Under the pieces are notes generated by a model that worked only from the letters and a program-made list of their open reading frames with translations, was not told where the DNA came from and made no database searches. Below are positions 9,836-20,642 of a stretch of 20,710 nucleotides of DNA, piece by piece (position 1 is the first letter of the stretch; the number at the start of each line of letters is the position of its first letter). This DNA comes from Syncephalis fuscata (lineage: Eukaryota > Zoopagomycota > Zoopagomycetes > Zoopagales > Piptocephalidaceae), in NCBI GenBank assembly GCA_025786725.1, contig JAHLTZ010000161.1, forward strand, positions 1 through 20,710, in the 5' to 3' direction. A program made the translations under genes and the position numbers.

Positions 9836-11030
9836 ATCTATTATCAGCTTACTTGATAGTTAAGTAATAAACAATGACCTTGTAATATAGTGGTAGTAGT
9901 CAATAATGGTTACTATCTAGGCAAAAAAAGGAAATCTAATTAGACTAATAATAAAATCAGTCCTGGGTGGGTGGTGGGGTTCAATGCAACTGGACAAAAG
10001 GCCAGAATAAAGATAGTACGGGTTTATAACAAAGGCGAGAGTAACGACGATCAATAGAAAATAGATTCGCGTTATATACGAAAATGGTTGTCAAAATAAA
10101 CAAGTGACTAGAATGGAGCAATATAAAAGTTTAAACGCAACGGTAAAAAACGAACGCAATAGTGTAGAAGGAGCAATAGTGAATCGATATAGTAGAGGCG
10201 ACAGTAGTGAAAATAATAATAATAGACGATATAGAAAACAGTATAAAAACGAAAGACTATGACGATGGACGGTATAGAATGATACTAGTTCGGAGGACGA
10301 GTCCAACGACTTTGCCAACAAATAGGAACTATTTATACATAATTAGAAAGCTTGAATTATGAGTTCCGGGTATTTGAATTGCAGGACAGACACGCATGCG
10401 CACACGCGACAGTATAATGGATTTAATAAGGAAAGCTTGTTTGTAATAATATGTTATTAATCAACAACATATTGCTTATATCATTCTAGTAATTAACTAA
10501 TTAACTAATTAAATTAAATTATTTATTAAATCTATGTATGTGTATATTTTATTGCTAATGGCACTTTTAATAATTAAATTGCCAATGTTAATAGATGAAA
10601 ACGTCAGCGGTTTAATTGAACGGCAGCAGCGGTAGACGCAGCAGCAAACGCAGACGCAAAAGCAAGTCGGATGAATATCATGCAATGCATTAACCATGAA
10701 TGCATCGACTAATGAATAGAAAAAGTCAATAGCCATTTTGTTGTTGTTGTTGTTGTTGTCGTAAATTGACTAATTGAGTGAATGAATGGAATTTGTAAAA
10801 TTGAACCTGCAGTTATCTGTCCTCACTCATTCAATCATTCAATTACACTCATACTTCGTATGCAGCCATTTTCTACTACCTTTTCTCCGCCTTATCCGAT
10901 GTATTTTCGTTTGTGTTCACCATCGCTTGTTCTTACTCGTTCCTGCCATCTGAATCTGACAAAATCGCCGAATCTCTGCAGCCTCCCTTGCTTCTATAGG
11001 ACGTAGACACCCAACCAACCACCACCCAGT

Positions 11031-11190
11031 CACAGAGAGAGAGAAAGACGGAGAGAGGGAGAAAGTAAGTGCGCGTGATTGGCCAACCGATACGCAGAGT
11101 GCCGTTGAGAAACAACAGAGCAACCTATACATACAGAGTGTGAGTGAGCGACATATACAGAGACAGAGACATATACAGAGAGAGAGAGTC
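11031..11190. repeat. GA/CAGA purine-rich simple repeats
   Basis: Interrupted (GA)n and (CAGA)n tracts lie on the plus strand upstream of beta-adaptin. On the minus strand they open low-complexity Leu/Ser/Cys-rich frames that are not credible genes. Confidence 0.75.
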
Positions 11191-11193
11191 AAT

Positions 11194-11207
11194 GTACACG
11201 CGTGTAC
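11194..11207. promoter_or_regulatory. Perfect 14-bp palindrome containing ACGCGT
   Basis: GTACACGCGTGTAC reads the same on both strands. Its centre is ACGCGT, the sequence of the yeast MluI cell-cycle box. It lies about 450 bp upstream of the beta-adaptin start. A role as a dimer-binding site is only inference. Confidence 0.35.
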
Positions 11208-11581
11208 CCGAACCAAAGGCGTCATGTCCCTTTGTTGTGAACCCTTGTAGACTTATTGGCTACAAGTAGTAATATTCTACCGGTTAATCCCTGATACATG
11301 TTCAAAAACACGCATATTTAGTGTATTAACAAGTATTACAACCATATATATATACACGCGACTCATCAGTGTGCTTACGATTGCACTGCACTGTTTTGTA
11401 ACCAACCAAGTGGGTAGGTGTCATTTGCGCTGTAAAACGATCTTCATGACTTCATAGCGTGTACACGTATGCACGACCATGCGGCGCGCTACGAACAAGC
11501 CATCCATGCTGTTAGTTAAGGGGCGGGATATGACTGGTGGTGGTGACGGGCCGACCAGCCTAAATGCTATAACGAGTTACT

Positions 11582-11591
11582 TACACGTGTA
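11582..11591. promoter_or_regulatory. E-box palindrome TACACGTGTA upstream of beta-adaptin
   Basis: A 10-bp palindrome centred on CACGTG lies 69-78 bp upstream of the ATG. CACGTG is the core bound by bHLH factors in fungi. Its function here is inferred from position only. Confidence 0.35.
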
Positions 11592-11659
11592 TGCTCTGTG
11601 ATGTAGAAATTCAATCATTATTGCCAAGCAGCAGCATTCATACTTAGTGTTTTAGCAGT

Positions 11660-14475
11660 ATGTCTGATGCAAAATACTTCCAGCGAGGTAAGTAGTCATT
11701 GTTATTATTGCTGCCGCTGCTGCTGCTGCCGCTGTTGCTCGTGCTGCTGCACTGTCGGTAGCTGCTTTAAAAACACATGGCCATACAGGAATAGCAGTCT
11801 TTAAAATTTACAAAGTTTATTGATAACCAACCAACGAATCAATTGCTGCTATTCTGCACACAGGTAAAATTCAAGAGCTTCGAAATGATCTTGTATCCGA
11901 TAAACGCGATAGTAAATATGCAAAAAAGAAGGCAGTCCTCAAGGTAAGGATGTTTATGAAGGCAGCCTCTACATACAAGCAATACACGAGTACAACAGCA
12001 TGTTAACTTGTTTATTGGTGCATTCTATAACAACAGCGTATTGTAGCCAACATGACGATGGGCAATGATATGTCGCCGTTATTTCCGGATGTAATTGCCT
12101 GTCTAAGTATTCCAAATTTAGAAGTAAAGAAAATGGTTTATCTTTACGTTACCAACTACTGCCGAAGCAAGCCGGACATGGCTCGAATGGCCGCACCCTA
12201 CTTCGAGAAGGTAACAAACACAAGCAATGGCTTCGTGTAACTTATTACTGACTTACCTGCTGTTTGTTTGGCCATTGCGATTGTCCTTATGACCATGGCG
12301 ATCATCCCATCTAGGATGTCAATGATAGTAATCCGTTGATTCGCGCCTTAGCCATTCGTTCCATGGGCTACATCCATATAGATCGTGTGGTGGATGGCTT
12401 TTGCGATCCACTACGCCACTGTCTGCGGGATCCAGATCCATATGTGCGTAAAACGGCTGCTGTCGGGGTTGCCAAACTGTTTATGCACGACCCAGCACTC
12501 GCCGAGAGTGAGGGGTTCCTTGAAATGTTACGCGGCATGCTTAGCGATTCCAATCCAGCTGTAAGTTCAGTATGCGCGGCATGAATGGTACGGCATATAG
12601 CTCATAATCGCTCTATATGGTGGCTGGTATAATTATAGGTCATATCAAATGCGGTAGCTGCATTAGTTGAAATATCAGAACGTTCACCCAACTACCAATT
12701 AGAGATGAACATGTCGACGGCCAATCGTCTAGCGAATACATTGAATGAATGCTCAGAGTAAGTGAAAAAACAAACGAAATTGATTAGCAATAGTCATAAT
12801 AATACAAACAATACTAATGTGGATATTAATAGATGGGGACAAGGATATATTCTAGAGGCACTTTTGTATACAGTCCCTCAAGAAGTGGGCGAGGCTGAAT
12901 TGCTTGCTGAACGTATTGTATCACGATTACAACACGCCAATTCATTCGTTGTATTGGCTACAGTTAAATTGCTTGTTTATCTGTTAAATTACATGTCACG
13001 AGAAGAGGATATCACTGGATTCTCTTCAAAACTAGGGCCACCTCTTGTTACATTACTGTCCCATGGACCAGAAGTGCAATATGTTGCACTGCGTAATATT
13101 CTATTGATCATTCAAAAGTATCCGGAAATGCTACAGGCTGATGTACGTACATTCTTCTGTAAATACGACGAACCAATCTATATCAAACTATCGAAATTGG
13201 AAATCATTTTCAGACTGACCACTGAGGACAATGCACGTGAAGTGCTATCAGAACTGCGAGAGTAAGTAGAAGGCCGGATGCACTGCATACATCCCTCGTA
13301 TAGATAGCAGTGCCATTAATACCATGACCATTAGATATGCATCAGAAATTGATGTTGATTTTGTTCGTCGCGCAGTACGATGCATTGGTCGACTAGGCAT
13401 TAAGCTAGAACAATCGTCGCAAATGTGCATTGCTCTATTATTGGAACTAATACAGACGCGTGTAAGCTATGTGGTTCAAGAAGCGGTTATTGTTATGAAG
13501 GTGATGTCACTGCCCCCAGTGTAGTACTATTTACTAAATAGCCTATTGATATGCATATAGGATGTATTCCGTCGCTATCCTAACAAATACGAAAGTGTCA
13601 TTCCTACACTATGTGAGAATCTCGATGATCTGGATCAACCCGAGGCAAAAGTTGCTATGATATGGATTATAGGCCAGTATGCCGAACGAGTAGAGAATGC
13701 CGAGGGTGTATTAGAAAGCTTTGTAGATACATTTAAAGAGGAACATACAGAGGCAAGTACAGTGATTGCTTATCATATATGGTATTCATTGGTTAATGGA
13801 AATAATAGGTTCAATTGGCTTTATTAACTGCTGTAGTTAAACTATTTCTTAAAAGGCCAGCAGCTGGACAAGAGCTTGTACCGAAAATACTTAAATGGGC
13901 CACCGAAGAAGTTGATAATCCCGATTTACGTGATCGTGGATTTATTTACTGGCGTTTACTTTCTACCAATCCTACGGTAGCCAAGGTATTGATATTATTG
14001 CTACAGTAATGTTAATAATAATATTGTGGTTATTACTTAGAGTATTATATTATCGGATAAACCAGAGATATCCACTGAAGCTGATCATATGGATCCAGTT
14101 ATGCTTGAAGAACTACTGCTACATATTGCCAATCTCTCTTCAATCTATCACAAGTCACCGGCCATGTTTATTAGTGGTGCCAAGATGCGCTCATTGCCGC
14201 CATCACAGGTACTAAATACCCACTCGGTTGTGCACCACTGTAAGTAGAATAGATGGCCATAAATACAACGCAATACTTATTAATACGATATCTATGGTAT
14301 TAATAGTGGTAGAATGACCTCTGTAACTCGATTCGACGATAACTTTTCTGGCAATGAGCTATACGGTGTGGCACAAGAGGATCATAATATGGCTGTAGCT
14401 CATACAAGAATACAGCGAGTCGATGATTTACTCGACCTTGACACGCCACTTGATGATCCAACCACTTTTATTTAA
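11660..14475 (+). CDS. AP-1/AP-2 clathrin adaptor beta subunit (beta-adaptin)
   Basis: This is the large beta subunit of an AP-1 or AP-2 adaptor, which links cargo and clathrin at the Golgi/endosome or plasma membrane. There are eleven exons: 11660-11687, 11864-11943, 12037-12210, 12315-12560, 12639-12757, 12833-13261, 13335-13500, 13561-13752, 13809-13985, 14041-14243 and 14307-14475. They give about 660 residues. Conserved blocks are [94 protein letters not shown] and [17 protein letters not shown]. The intron at 13753-13808 begins with GC (GAG|GCAAGT), which is required to keep [16 protein letters not shown]. The protein stops soon after the trunk with a clathrin box LLDLD (about residues 646-650), and there is no appendage domain, as in fungi. 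The last intron is uncertain: phase demands donor GTAGAA at 14244 rather than the better GTAAGT at 14240. AP-1 and AP-2 cannot be told apart with confidence here. Confidence 0.92.
13753..13808 (+). other. GC-AG intron in beta-adaptin
   Basis: This 56-nt intron starts GCAAGT after GAG and ends ATAATAG before GTT. Both flanks encode an unbroken conserved segment (FKEEHTE then [13 protein letters not shown]). The nearest GT donor (13757) would put the next exon out of frame. Confidence 0.85.
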
Positions 14476-14645
14476 TAATATATAATTGTTTGTTTGTTTG
14501 TTTATAATTACATTGAAGATCTATAACATAATACTAATAGATACATCTTTAAATAAGTAAATTAATTCATTATTAACACGTCTAAATAACTATTCATTGG
14601 TTCTAATACTTTAATATCATTAATATCATTACTATATCGTTTAAA

Positions 14646-17600
14646 TTAATCATCATCACGATTGGTTCGTGACTTTTTAGATCTAGATTCACCGCCACCT
14701 CTCGTTTTACGCTTTTCTGCCTTACTTTCCTCACGGAAGTAATCTTTACGATCGCGTTTAACACGAGCCATACGTTTTGATTCATCTTTTTCACGGCTTC
14801 GCTGGGTTTCTTCACGTTTTGTGGCCTTTTGTACTTTACGTTTACGATCCTTTTCTTTGCGTAATGTTTGTATTTGTTGTAACATACTAACAATATCACG
14901 TTCCTTTGGCTCCATAATTACTGCCAAACGTTTATCAAGTTTAGCCGATGCAGCCTTCTTCTTCATCAATTTGGGTTTTGAAGCAAATGGCAAATCAGAT
15001 TGTAATCCCTTTGGAATACGTAATGGATTGAATTTACGTGGTGCTCTTTCAATTGTCTAATAAAAATTAATATTAGAACTAGTCAATATGATCAAATGGC
15101 ATAATTACTTACTTTGTAGGATGAATCGGCTTTGTGCGGTACAGCTTGTCCAGCTTCATAACGAACCTGGGCAATAGGTCTTACACCTTGCCAGCTCTTC
15201 TTATCCGATAACAGTAGCGATGTTACAGGATTACAGTATTTCTTTGGTCGAACACCGTACCATGTACGTAGAAATACAATATCGCTCATAACGGCTTATC
15301 CTCGAATGTTGCCGGTAACAGCCTGGCTTATTATTGATCGCCTTCTTAATTTGACCACGAATACCACTGACCGTACGAATTTGTGCACCTTCAAACTTGG
15401 TCACTTCAAGAGGTGAATTAAACATGCCCTTGATAAATGCCGAGTTTTTGTAAATCTTGTAAGGCGTGCCTGTAAGTTTTAATTTCTTAACAATTTCTGT
15501 CGATTGATTAATATCAAGTACAACACCCGTGGCACTAATCCTAAACGATGCCTATAATGATATAAATAAATAATTAACTAATTAACTAACTAATTAATTA
15601 ATTAATTTAAATATACTTACTTTGTTTTGTGACATAGATTGTACAGCACAAAAACCAGTACTAGGTGCCGTCATTGGACCTGAATAAACAACAATATTAA
15701 TGTTAATTAACAAATCTCTATTGCTATATAGCTTACCATAGAAAGTGGCAAGACAATGCATATGTTCTGGTGTATATTTAAGCATACGATTACGTGTACC
15801 ATCATCAAGTGAATAAAGTGGAATCGATTGGAATCGACGCCAACCAATTGAAAAGATTAATGGATCATTGGTCTTTAAAATCTTGGGATGCCAACGATGC
15901 CGTTTAATACGAACCTATTCATTATTATAATATTTAATTAATATTATACCTAGCCAATTAACCAATCACCTACTTGTACAAATCCAAATGACTCCTCTGA
16001 TGGCAACAATCCACCCAGTACAACTGGATAGGATGGATTAAAATGTGTAACAAATTCACAAGGCATTGATTTAACCAGTACACGCACATATGTGCCTGGC
16101 ATATATCCTTGTACAGCAGCCCGTATTTCTGGGTCATCTTCTTCAAATTCTTGAATATTAAGGGCCAATTGTTTACTAATCTCATCTTTGGCTTGTTCAT
16201 ACAAATCTTGTTTCTCTTCTTCATCCCATGCATCATCGTATTCAGCATCAAATCGTCTCTTTAAATCTTCTTTCTTTTTCTCAAGTTTGGCACGGTCACG
16301 ATCTGCTTCGTCAACTTCTTCGCCCTCGTCTTCATCTTCATCGTCTTCATTGCTACTATTGTCTTCATCTTCATTTTCTTCATCTTCTTCGTCTTCATTA
16401 TCAATCTCTTCAGCCAAGAATCGACCACGTAATAAAGTAGATATCTAATAATAGTAATATATTTATTAATATATTTATTAATATATTATATATGAATTAC
16501 TTACATCATGTCGTTCTTTCCAACTGTCCAAATCATTAGTAGATGGTACAATCTTGCCCGTATCAGTTGAATATGGTGTTTGAGATGTTACTCTACAAAA
16601 GAATCCTTCTTCTTCATTTTGTTCATTATTATCTGTATCTAATAGTAAACAAGCGCGTGGCATCGACTCTTCTTCATCTTCATTATAAATCATTTGCATA
16701 ACAGATTTGGAGCGTTTTCTCTTTTGGAATAGTTGACCTGCTCGTTCTTCAATATTCTTCTTCCATCGAAGATTGCCTTCTAATGTATCCTCCTCTTCCT
16801 CCTCCTCCTCCTCCTCTTCGTCATCATCGTCCTCTTCTTCGTCTTCACTATTTAATGTTGCTAAATTCTCTTCATCATCTGAATCCATTTCCAATTCACT
16901 ATCTGTATCAGCATATGGAATAACTTCATCATTATCACTAGTATCAATATTCTCTTTGGACATGTTCATATCATCAGTACTACGAATACCACCAGAAATA
17001 TAACCTTCTTCATCGTCACTTTCCATTTCAATATCGTCTTCATCTTCTTCATTGATATCACCAGCTTTATCGTCATTATTAAACATAAGACGTCGTTCTC
17101 TTGTTTGTTTAATATCTGATGCTTTCATAGGTGCTGTATCAGCAAATACACGTAATTCTGCCCCTTCTAATTGTTCAGCCAATGTTGTCTGTGCTTCTTG
17201 TAAATCCACTACCATCTTTACACCAGGCGTTACTGTCTCTCCAGTATAGCCATCGGCATTACTGTCACCACTAATGTTAACTTTAGAGAATGTATTTGTA
17301 ACATCAATATAGACGGCATCTTTATCAACCATAATACCGCCAATATCTGACATGGGAGCATGAATAAGCTTTTGGCGTTCACTTAGACGCTTTCGCACTT
17401 TATCAGGCAATGGACATGGATCAGTTAAAGCGCTAATATCATCTAGAGAAAAGTCACCGGCGCCAGGAATATGGACCTATTATATATGTATATAATATAT
17501 ATCAATATGTACTAATACACTCCAATATAATGTATTATATCGTTACCTTTGTATTCTTTTTAAAATGAGTACCTCTTAAATAGCCATAGAGTGTAACAGT

Positions 17601-18681
17601 ACGATCACATTTAGGATTCTTACGAATTGCTTCAGGATCTGTTAAATCTTCTACTCGATCAGCTAAAAAGTATGGATGTGTATTACGCCAAATTAATGGA
17701 CGGAATTTCATAACTGAAATAAATCGACATAAATTCATGATTTCATTGTTGGGATAGCGTCCATTAATAACACCAGAAATAGAATAATTTGGCACCTTGA
17801 TAGATTTCGGTCCAGAATCGACGTTTCATGGTCTTTTTTACTACGCTTACTCGTTTAGCGGATTTAATTTCGTCTAAATGAGTAAGTACACCCATAATAC
17901 GTGGGAATCCATGTGTATGTAGAATATTAAGGAATTCAAATGTTTCCTATAATTAAATATGATTAATTACGCGTATATTAATAGGTTAACATATTCAATT
18001 ACCATCTCAAATCCAAAACTGGCATCAATAGTTAGTAGAACAAGGTCGGCTATTTTAGCCACATCAATCATAGCATTCATATCATTAACACATTCAATAA
18101 ATGTTAAACGGCGTTTTTTTCCTATTAATTACAAATAAATATTAATTAAATACTAATGTTGAATCGATTATGTAACACTTACCACTAACAACTGTAATAG
18201 GCCTTTGATTTCACCAACTGAATGTTTTGTATATTTCTTAACTAATGATCGAATAAGTGTCGTTTTACCCGACTATATACAATATAAATAGTATAATAAT
18301 GTATTGTAATATTGATTAGTAATAATTACTATATACAATTATAATATATAATACCTGAGGTGGTCCTACAATAGCAATAATAACTGGTGGTGGTTCAATA
18401 GGTGTTCGATCAACCAATGCAACGTGTAGCTTCTTTTCTGCCAAGTCTTGATTACGACGAGCAACTTTCTCAGCTGTATGGCCTGATCGCAAAGCAAACG
18501 CCTACTCCAACCCAGTATATTTATGTATTTACGTATTTACATACATTAGCTTTAGAGTATTTGTATCTATCTACCAGCTTTATACCTTAACATTCTTTGC
18601 ATTGGCGTGTGGTCTTTTAGCCTTCTCGGCCTTGGGACCGGCCATTTTGACCCGATGAGGCTTTTTTGCGCGATCTTCCAT
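14646..18681 (-). CDS. BMS1: Ribosome biogenesis GTPase BMS1, with several frame breaks
   Basis: BMS1 is the nucleolar GTPase that acts with RCL1 in the small-subunit processome. Eleven exons on the minus strand: 18681-18586, 18501-18355, 18272-18183, 18121-18003, 17946-17547, 17476-16505, 16444-15974, 15914-15737, 15679-15621, 15551-15113 and 15056-14646. They encode about 1,128 residues. Visible features are a basic N-terminus (GPKAEK), Walker A GPPQSGKTT split by intron 2 (about 78-86), [46 protein letters not shown], acidic central stretches, [22 protein letters not shown], the MPGTYVRV...PCEFV block, [37 protein letters not shown] and a very basic C-tail. Four frame breaks interrupt conserved blocks, near 18199-18206, 17775-17785, 15309-15315 and 15287-15293. 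Each fits a loss of 1-2 nt, and the flanking exon phases support this. Sequence error or a decayed copy are the alternatives. Confidence 0.93.
16797..16823. repeat. GAG/GAA triplet run coding for poly-glutamate in BMS1
   Basis: On the minus strand an almost pure GAG/GAA run encodes nine consecutive Glu in the acidic central part of BMS1. It is a coding microsatellite that is likely to vary in length. Confidence 0.8.
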
Positions 18682-18942
18682 GTTGACCCTAATATATAAG
18701 TGTATATACGCGTATCACCAAATAAAAAAGACCGTTCACCGTTAACAAGTCTTACACAAAACGAAACGAAGCGATACGAGACGGAATGTGAAAGAAAAAG
18801 TTAGACGAGATGAGGAAAAAAAGAAAAAAAGAAAAATGAACCTAATAATTTAATTAAATCAAATCAAATCCATTCATATCCATACGTCATCTTATATTAC
18901 ACTTGTTTCCTACTTTTCTCTGTTCATCCAACGAATGTCAAT
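18682..18942. promoter_or_regulatory. Divergent promoter of BMS1 and PPME1
   Basis: The two start codons face away from each other, 261 bp apart. The gap contains an A-rich tract with repeated GAAAAAAAG-like units near 18793-18838 and an ATCAAATCAAATC repeat near 18856-18872. No classical TATA box is evident at a fixed distance. Confidence 0.55.
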
Positions 18943-20523
18943 ATGTCAAGTTTACAACGCAAGATATTTAAAGCAGTTAATGCAATTCCAGAAAATGAAG
19001 AACCTGAAGTGTCTACTCAAGAAGATAAAGAGATAAACAAGTAAGTTGATAATTGAATAGAATAAATAGTATATTTATATATATATATAGTCAATTAACT
19101 GGTGAACAAGAACAAGAAACCTACATAAAAATCATAAAAACAACACTTTAGTTGAATGGCAAACCTTTTTGATAACAAACGACAAATCATTGCCAATGAT
19201 GGCAGTATATTTTGTATCTATGAGACACATGCTACTAATAACATTGATAACAACAGTACAACAAATCCATCACCACCACCACTATTTATATTCCATCATG
19301 GAGCAGGTCAATCAGCATTATCATTTGCTTTAACGGTAAAAGAGTTAAAGAAACGATTGAATAACCAGTGCTCAATTGTATGTTATGATTGTCGTGGACA
19401 TGGTAAGTAATATGATCTATTTAGACTTTTATCATAAATACCATTCATTAGGTGATACCTATACAAAGAATGACACTCTATTGAGTTTATCACAACTTAC
19501 AGAAGATTTAGCCTTAATTGTTCGTAATGTACATACAAATACAAAACAGTCTATGGTATTAATTGGACATAGGTAATTAATGAATACTGTAAATATTAAT
19601 CAATATTAATCAATATTAATCAATATATATATATATATGTATAATGGTTCATTAGTATGGGCGGTGCTGTAGTGGCTGATGCCGTATCGCGCAAACTAAT
19701 TACCAATCTGACTGGGGTTGTTGTACTTGATGTCGTTGAAGGTATTAATTACATAAATCTATAATACAATATATTTATATTTAATTCAAATAGGTAGTGC
19801 CATAGAATCACTTGCTTATATGTCGGCATTTATTCAATCACGTCCAACAATATTTGATACACTGAGGATGCTATTGTTGGAGGTAATGTCAACAACAATA
19901 CTAGTAACAGCAATACTAATAAATGCGTCATTTATAGTATACGTTCAGGCGGTGTACGTAATATTGGATCAGCTCGTATTTCTATACCTCCACTACTTTG
20001 TCCATCTAATAATAATGATACACAACACCCAAATAATACAACATGGCAATGGAGAACTGATCTGACGCCTACAAAGCCTTATTGGACAGGTATTTATGAT
20101 ATATATATATACTATATTTATATTTACAATAATTAGAATGGTTTAACGGATTATCTGAGAAATTCCTTAAATGTCCCACTGCTCGTCTATTAGTACTAGC
20201 AGGTATTTATTTATTTATTTATTATTCATATTAATAGATGCTAATATGTTATATGTTATAGGTGCGATCGTTTAGATAATACACTTATGATTGGACAGAT
20301 GCAAGGTAAACTAAATAGAGTGAATAATAGCTTTTATTAATAAAACGGTGAATTTATAGGCAAATTCCAACTATTGGTCTTTAATCAATCTGGCCATCAT
20401 ATACAAGAAGATGTACCGGATCGTTTAGCAGAGGCATTAGTGGAATTCCAACATCGATATCAACCATTGAACATGCCCATTAAACGATTCCCTATTCCAA
20501 TGCCTACAACTAATAAACCATAA
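18943..20523 (+). CDS. PPE1: Protein phosphatase methylesterase 1 (PP2A demethylase), with frame breaks
   Basis: This is an alpha/beta hydrolase that removes the C-terminal methyl ester from the PP2A catalytic subunit. Exons: 18943-19040, 19091-19402, 19452-19572, 19656-19741, 19794-20089, 20137-20202, 20262-20305 and 20360-20523. Recognisable parts are MSSLQRKIFKAV, an EWQTF-like segment before DNKRQII, the oxyanion region FHHGAGQSALSFAL, CYDCRGHG, the nucleophile elbow GHSMGG (split by an intron), LDVVEGSAIESLAYM with the expected catalytic Asp, SGGVRNIGSARISIPPLL, WFNGLSEKFLKCP, DRLDNTLMIGQMQGK and GHHIQEDVP with the catalytic His. Four single-base losses break the frame: at 19136-19140 (A run), 19166-19170 (T run), 19861-19866 and 20264-20267. 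In each case exon phase and family sequence agree on the missing base count. As given, the protein cannot be read through; identity is secure. Confidence 0.92.
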
Positions 20524-20554
20524 CTATGAATTGCTATTATTAATACACATAAAT

Positions 20555-20590
20555 AAATAAATAATCAAATAAATAATCAAATAAATAATC
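20555..20590 (+). repeat. Three tandem copies of a 12-mer
   Basis: AAATAAATAATC is repeated three times without mismatch just after the PPME1 stop. It is probably part of its 3' untranslated or flanking region. Confidence 0.85.
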
Positions 20591-20642
20591 AAATATTTTA
20601 ATTGAAACCATTCGTGTCACCACTTTTACTTACTTGTTCACC

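Larger units (their letters stand above)
8461..11659. other. Long spacer between YPD1 and beta-adaptin (divergent)
   Basis: This is the largest gene-poor stretch in the window, and it is the shared 5' side of two divergent genes. From 9180 to 9370 it is very AT-rich, with a (TA)n run at about 9349-9366. A possible minus-strand coding exon lies at 9835-9624 and is listed separately. At 10740-10755 there is a TTG repeat. At 11031-11190 there are GA/CAGAGA-rich purine tracts. A perfect 14-bp palindrome lies at 11194-11207. From 11460 to 11600 the DNA becomes GC-richer and contains an E-box-like TACACGTGTA (11582-11591). I see no tRNA, rRNA or known small RNA. Confidence 0.55.

Noticed and set aside
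10280-10320. Possible hammerhead-like hairpin GGACGAGTCC
   Set aside because: Only the stem resembles one; the conserved CTGATGA and GAAA core elements are missing in the right places.
10509-10736. Minus-strand frame MAIDFFYSLVDAF... with a Cys-rich middle
   Set aside because: The start context is good, but the Cys run comes from a degenerate TGC repeat and the rest is AT-rich. No upstream exon joins in phase.
10917-11225. Minus-strand 102-codon frame rich in Leu, Cys and Ser
   Set aside because: It is produced by CT/CTGT simple repeats; no family is recognised and no splice support was found.
16188-17003. Plus-strand serine-repeat frames
   Set aside because: They are the reverse reading of the GAA/GAC-rich acidic exons of BMS1.
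18199-20267. Programmed ribosomal frameshifting in BMS1 and PPME1
   Set aside because: The break sites share no slippery heptamer, stop-codon context or downstream structure, and several are plain homopolymers.
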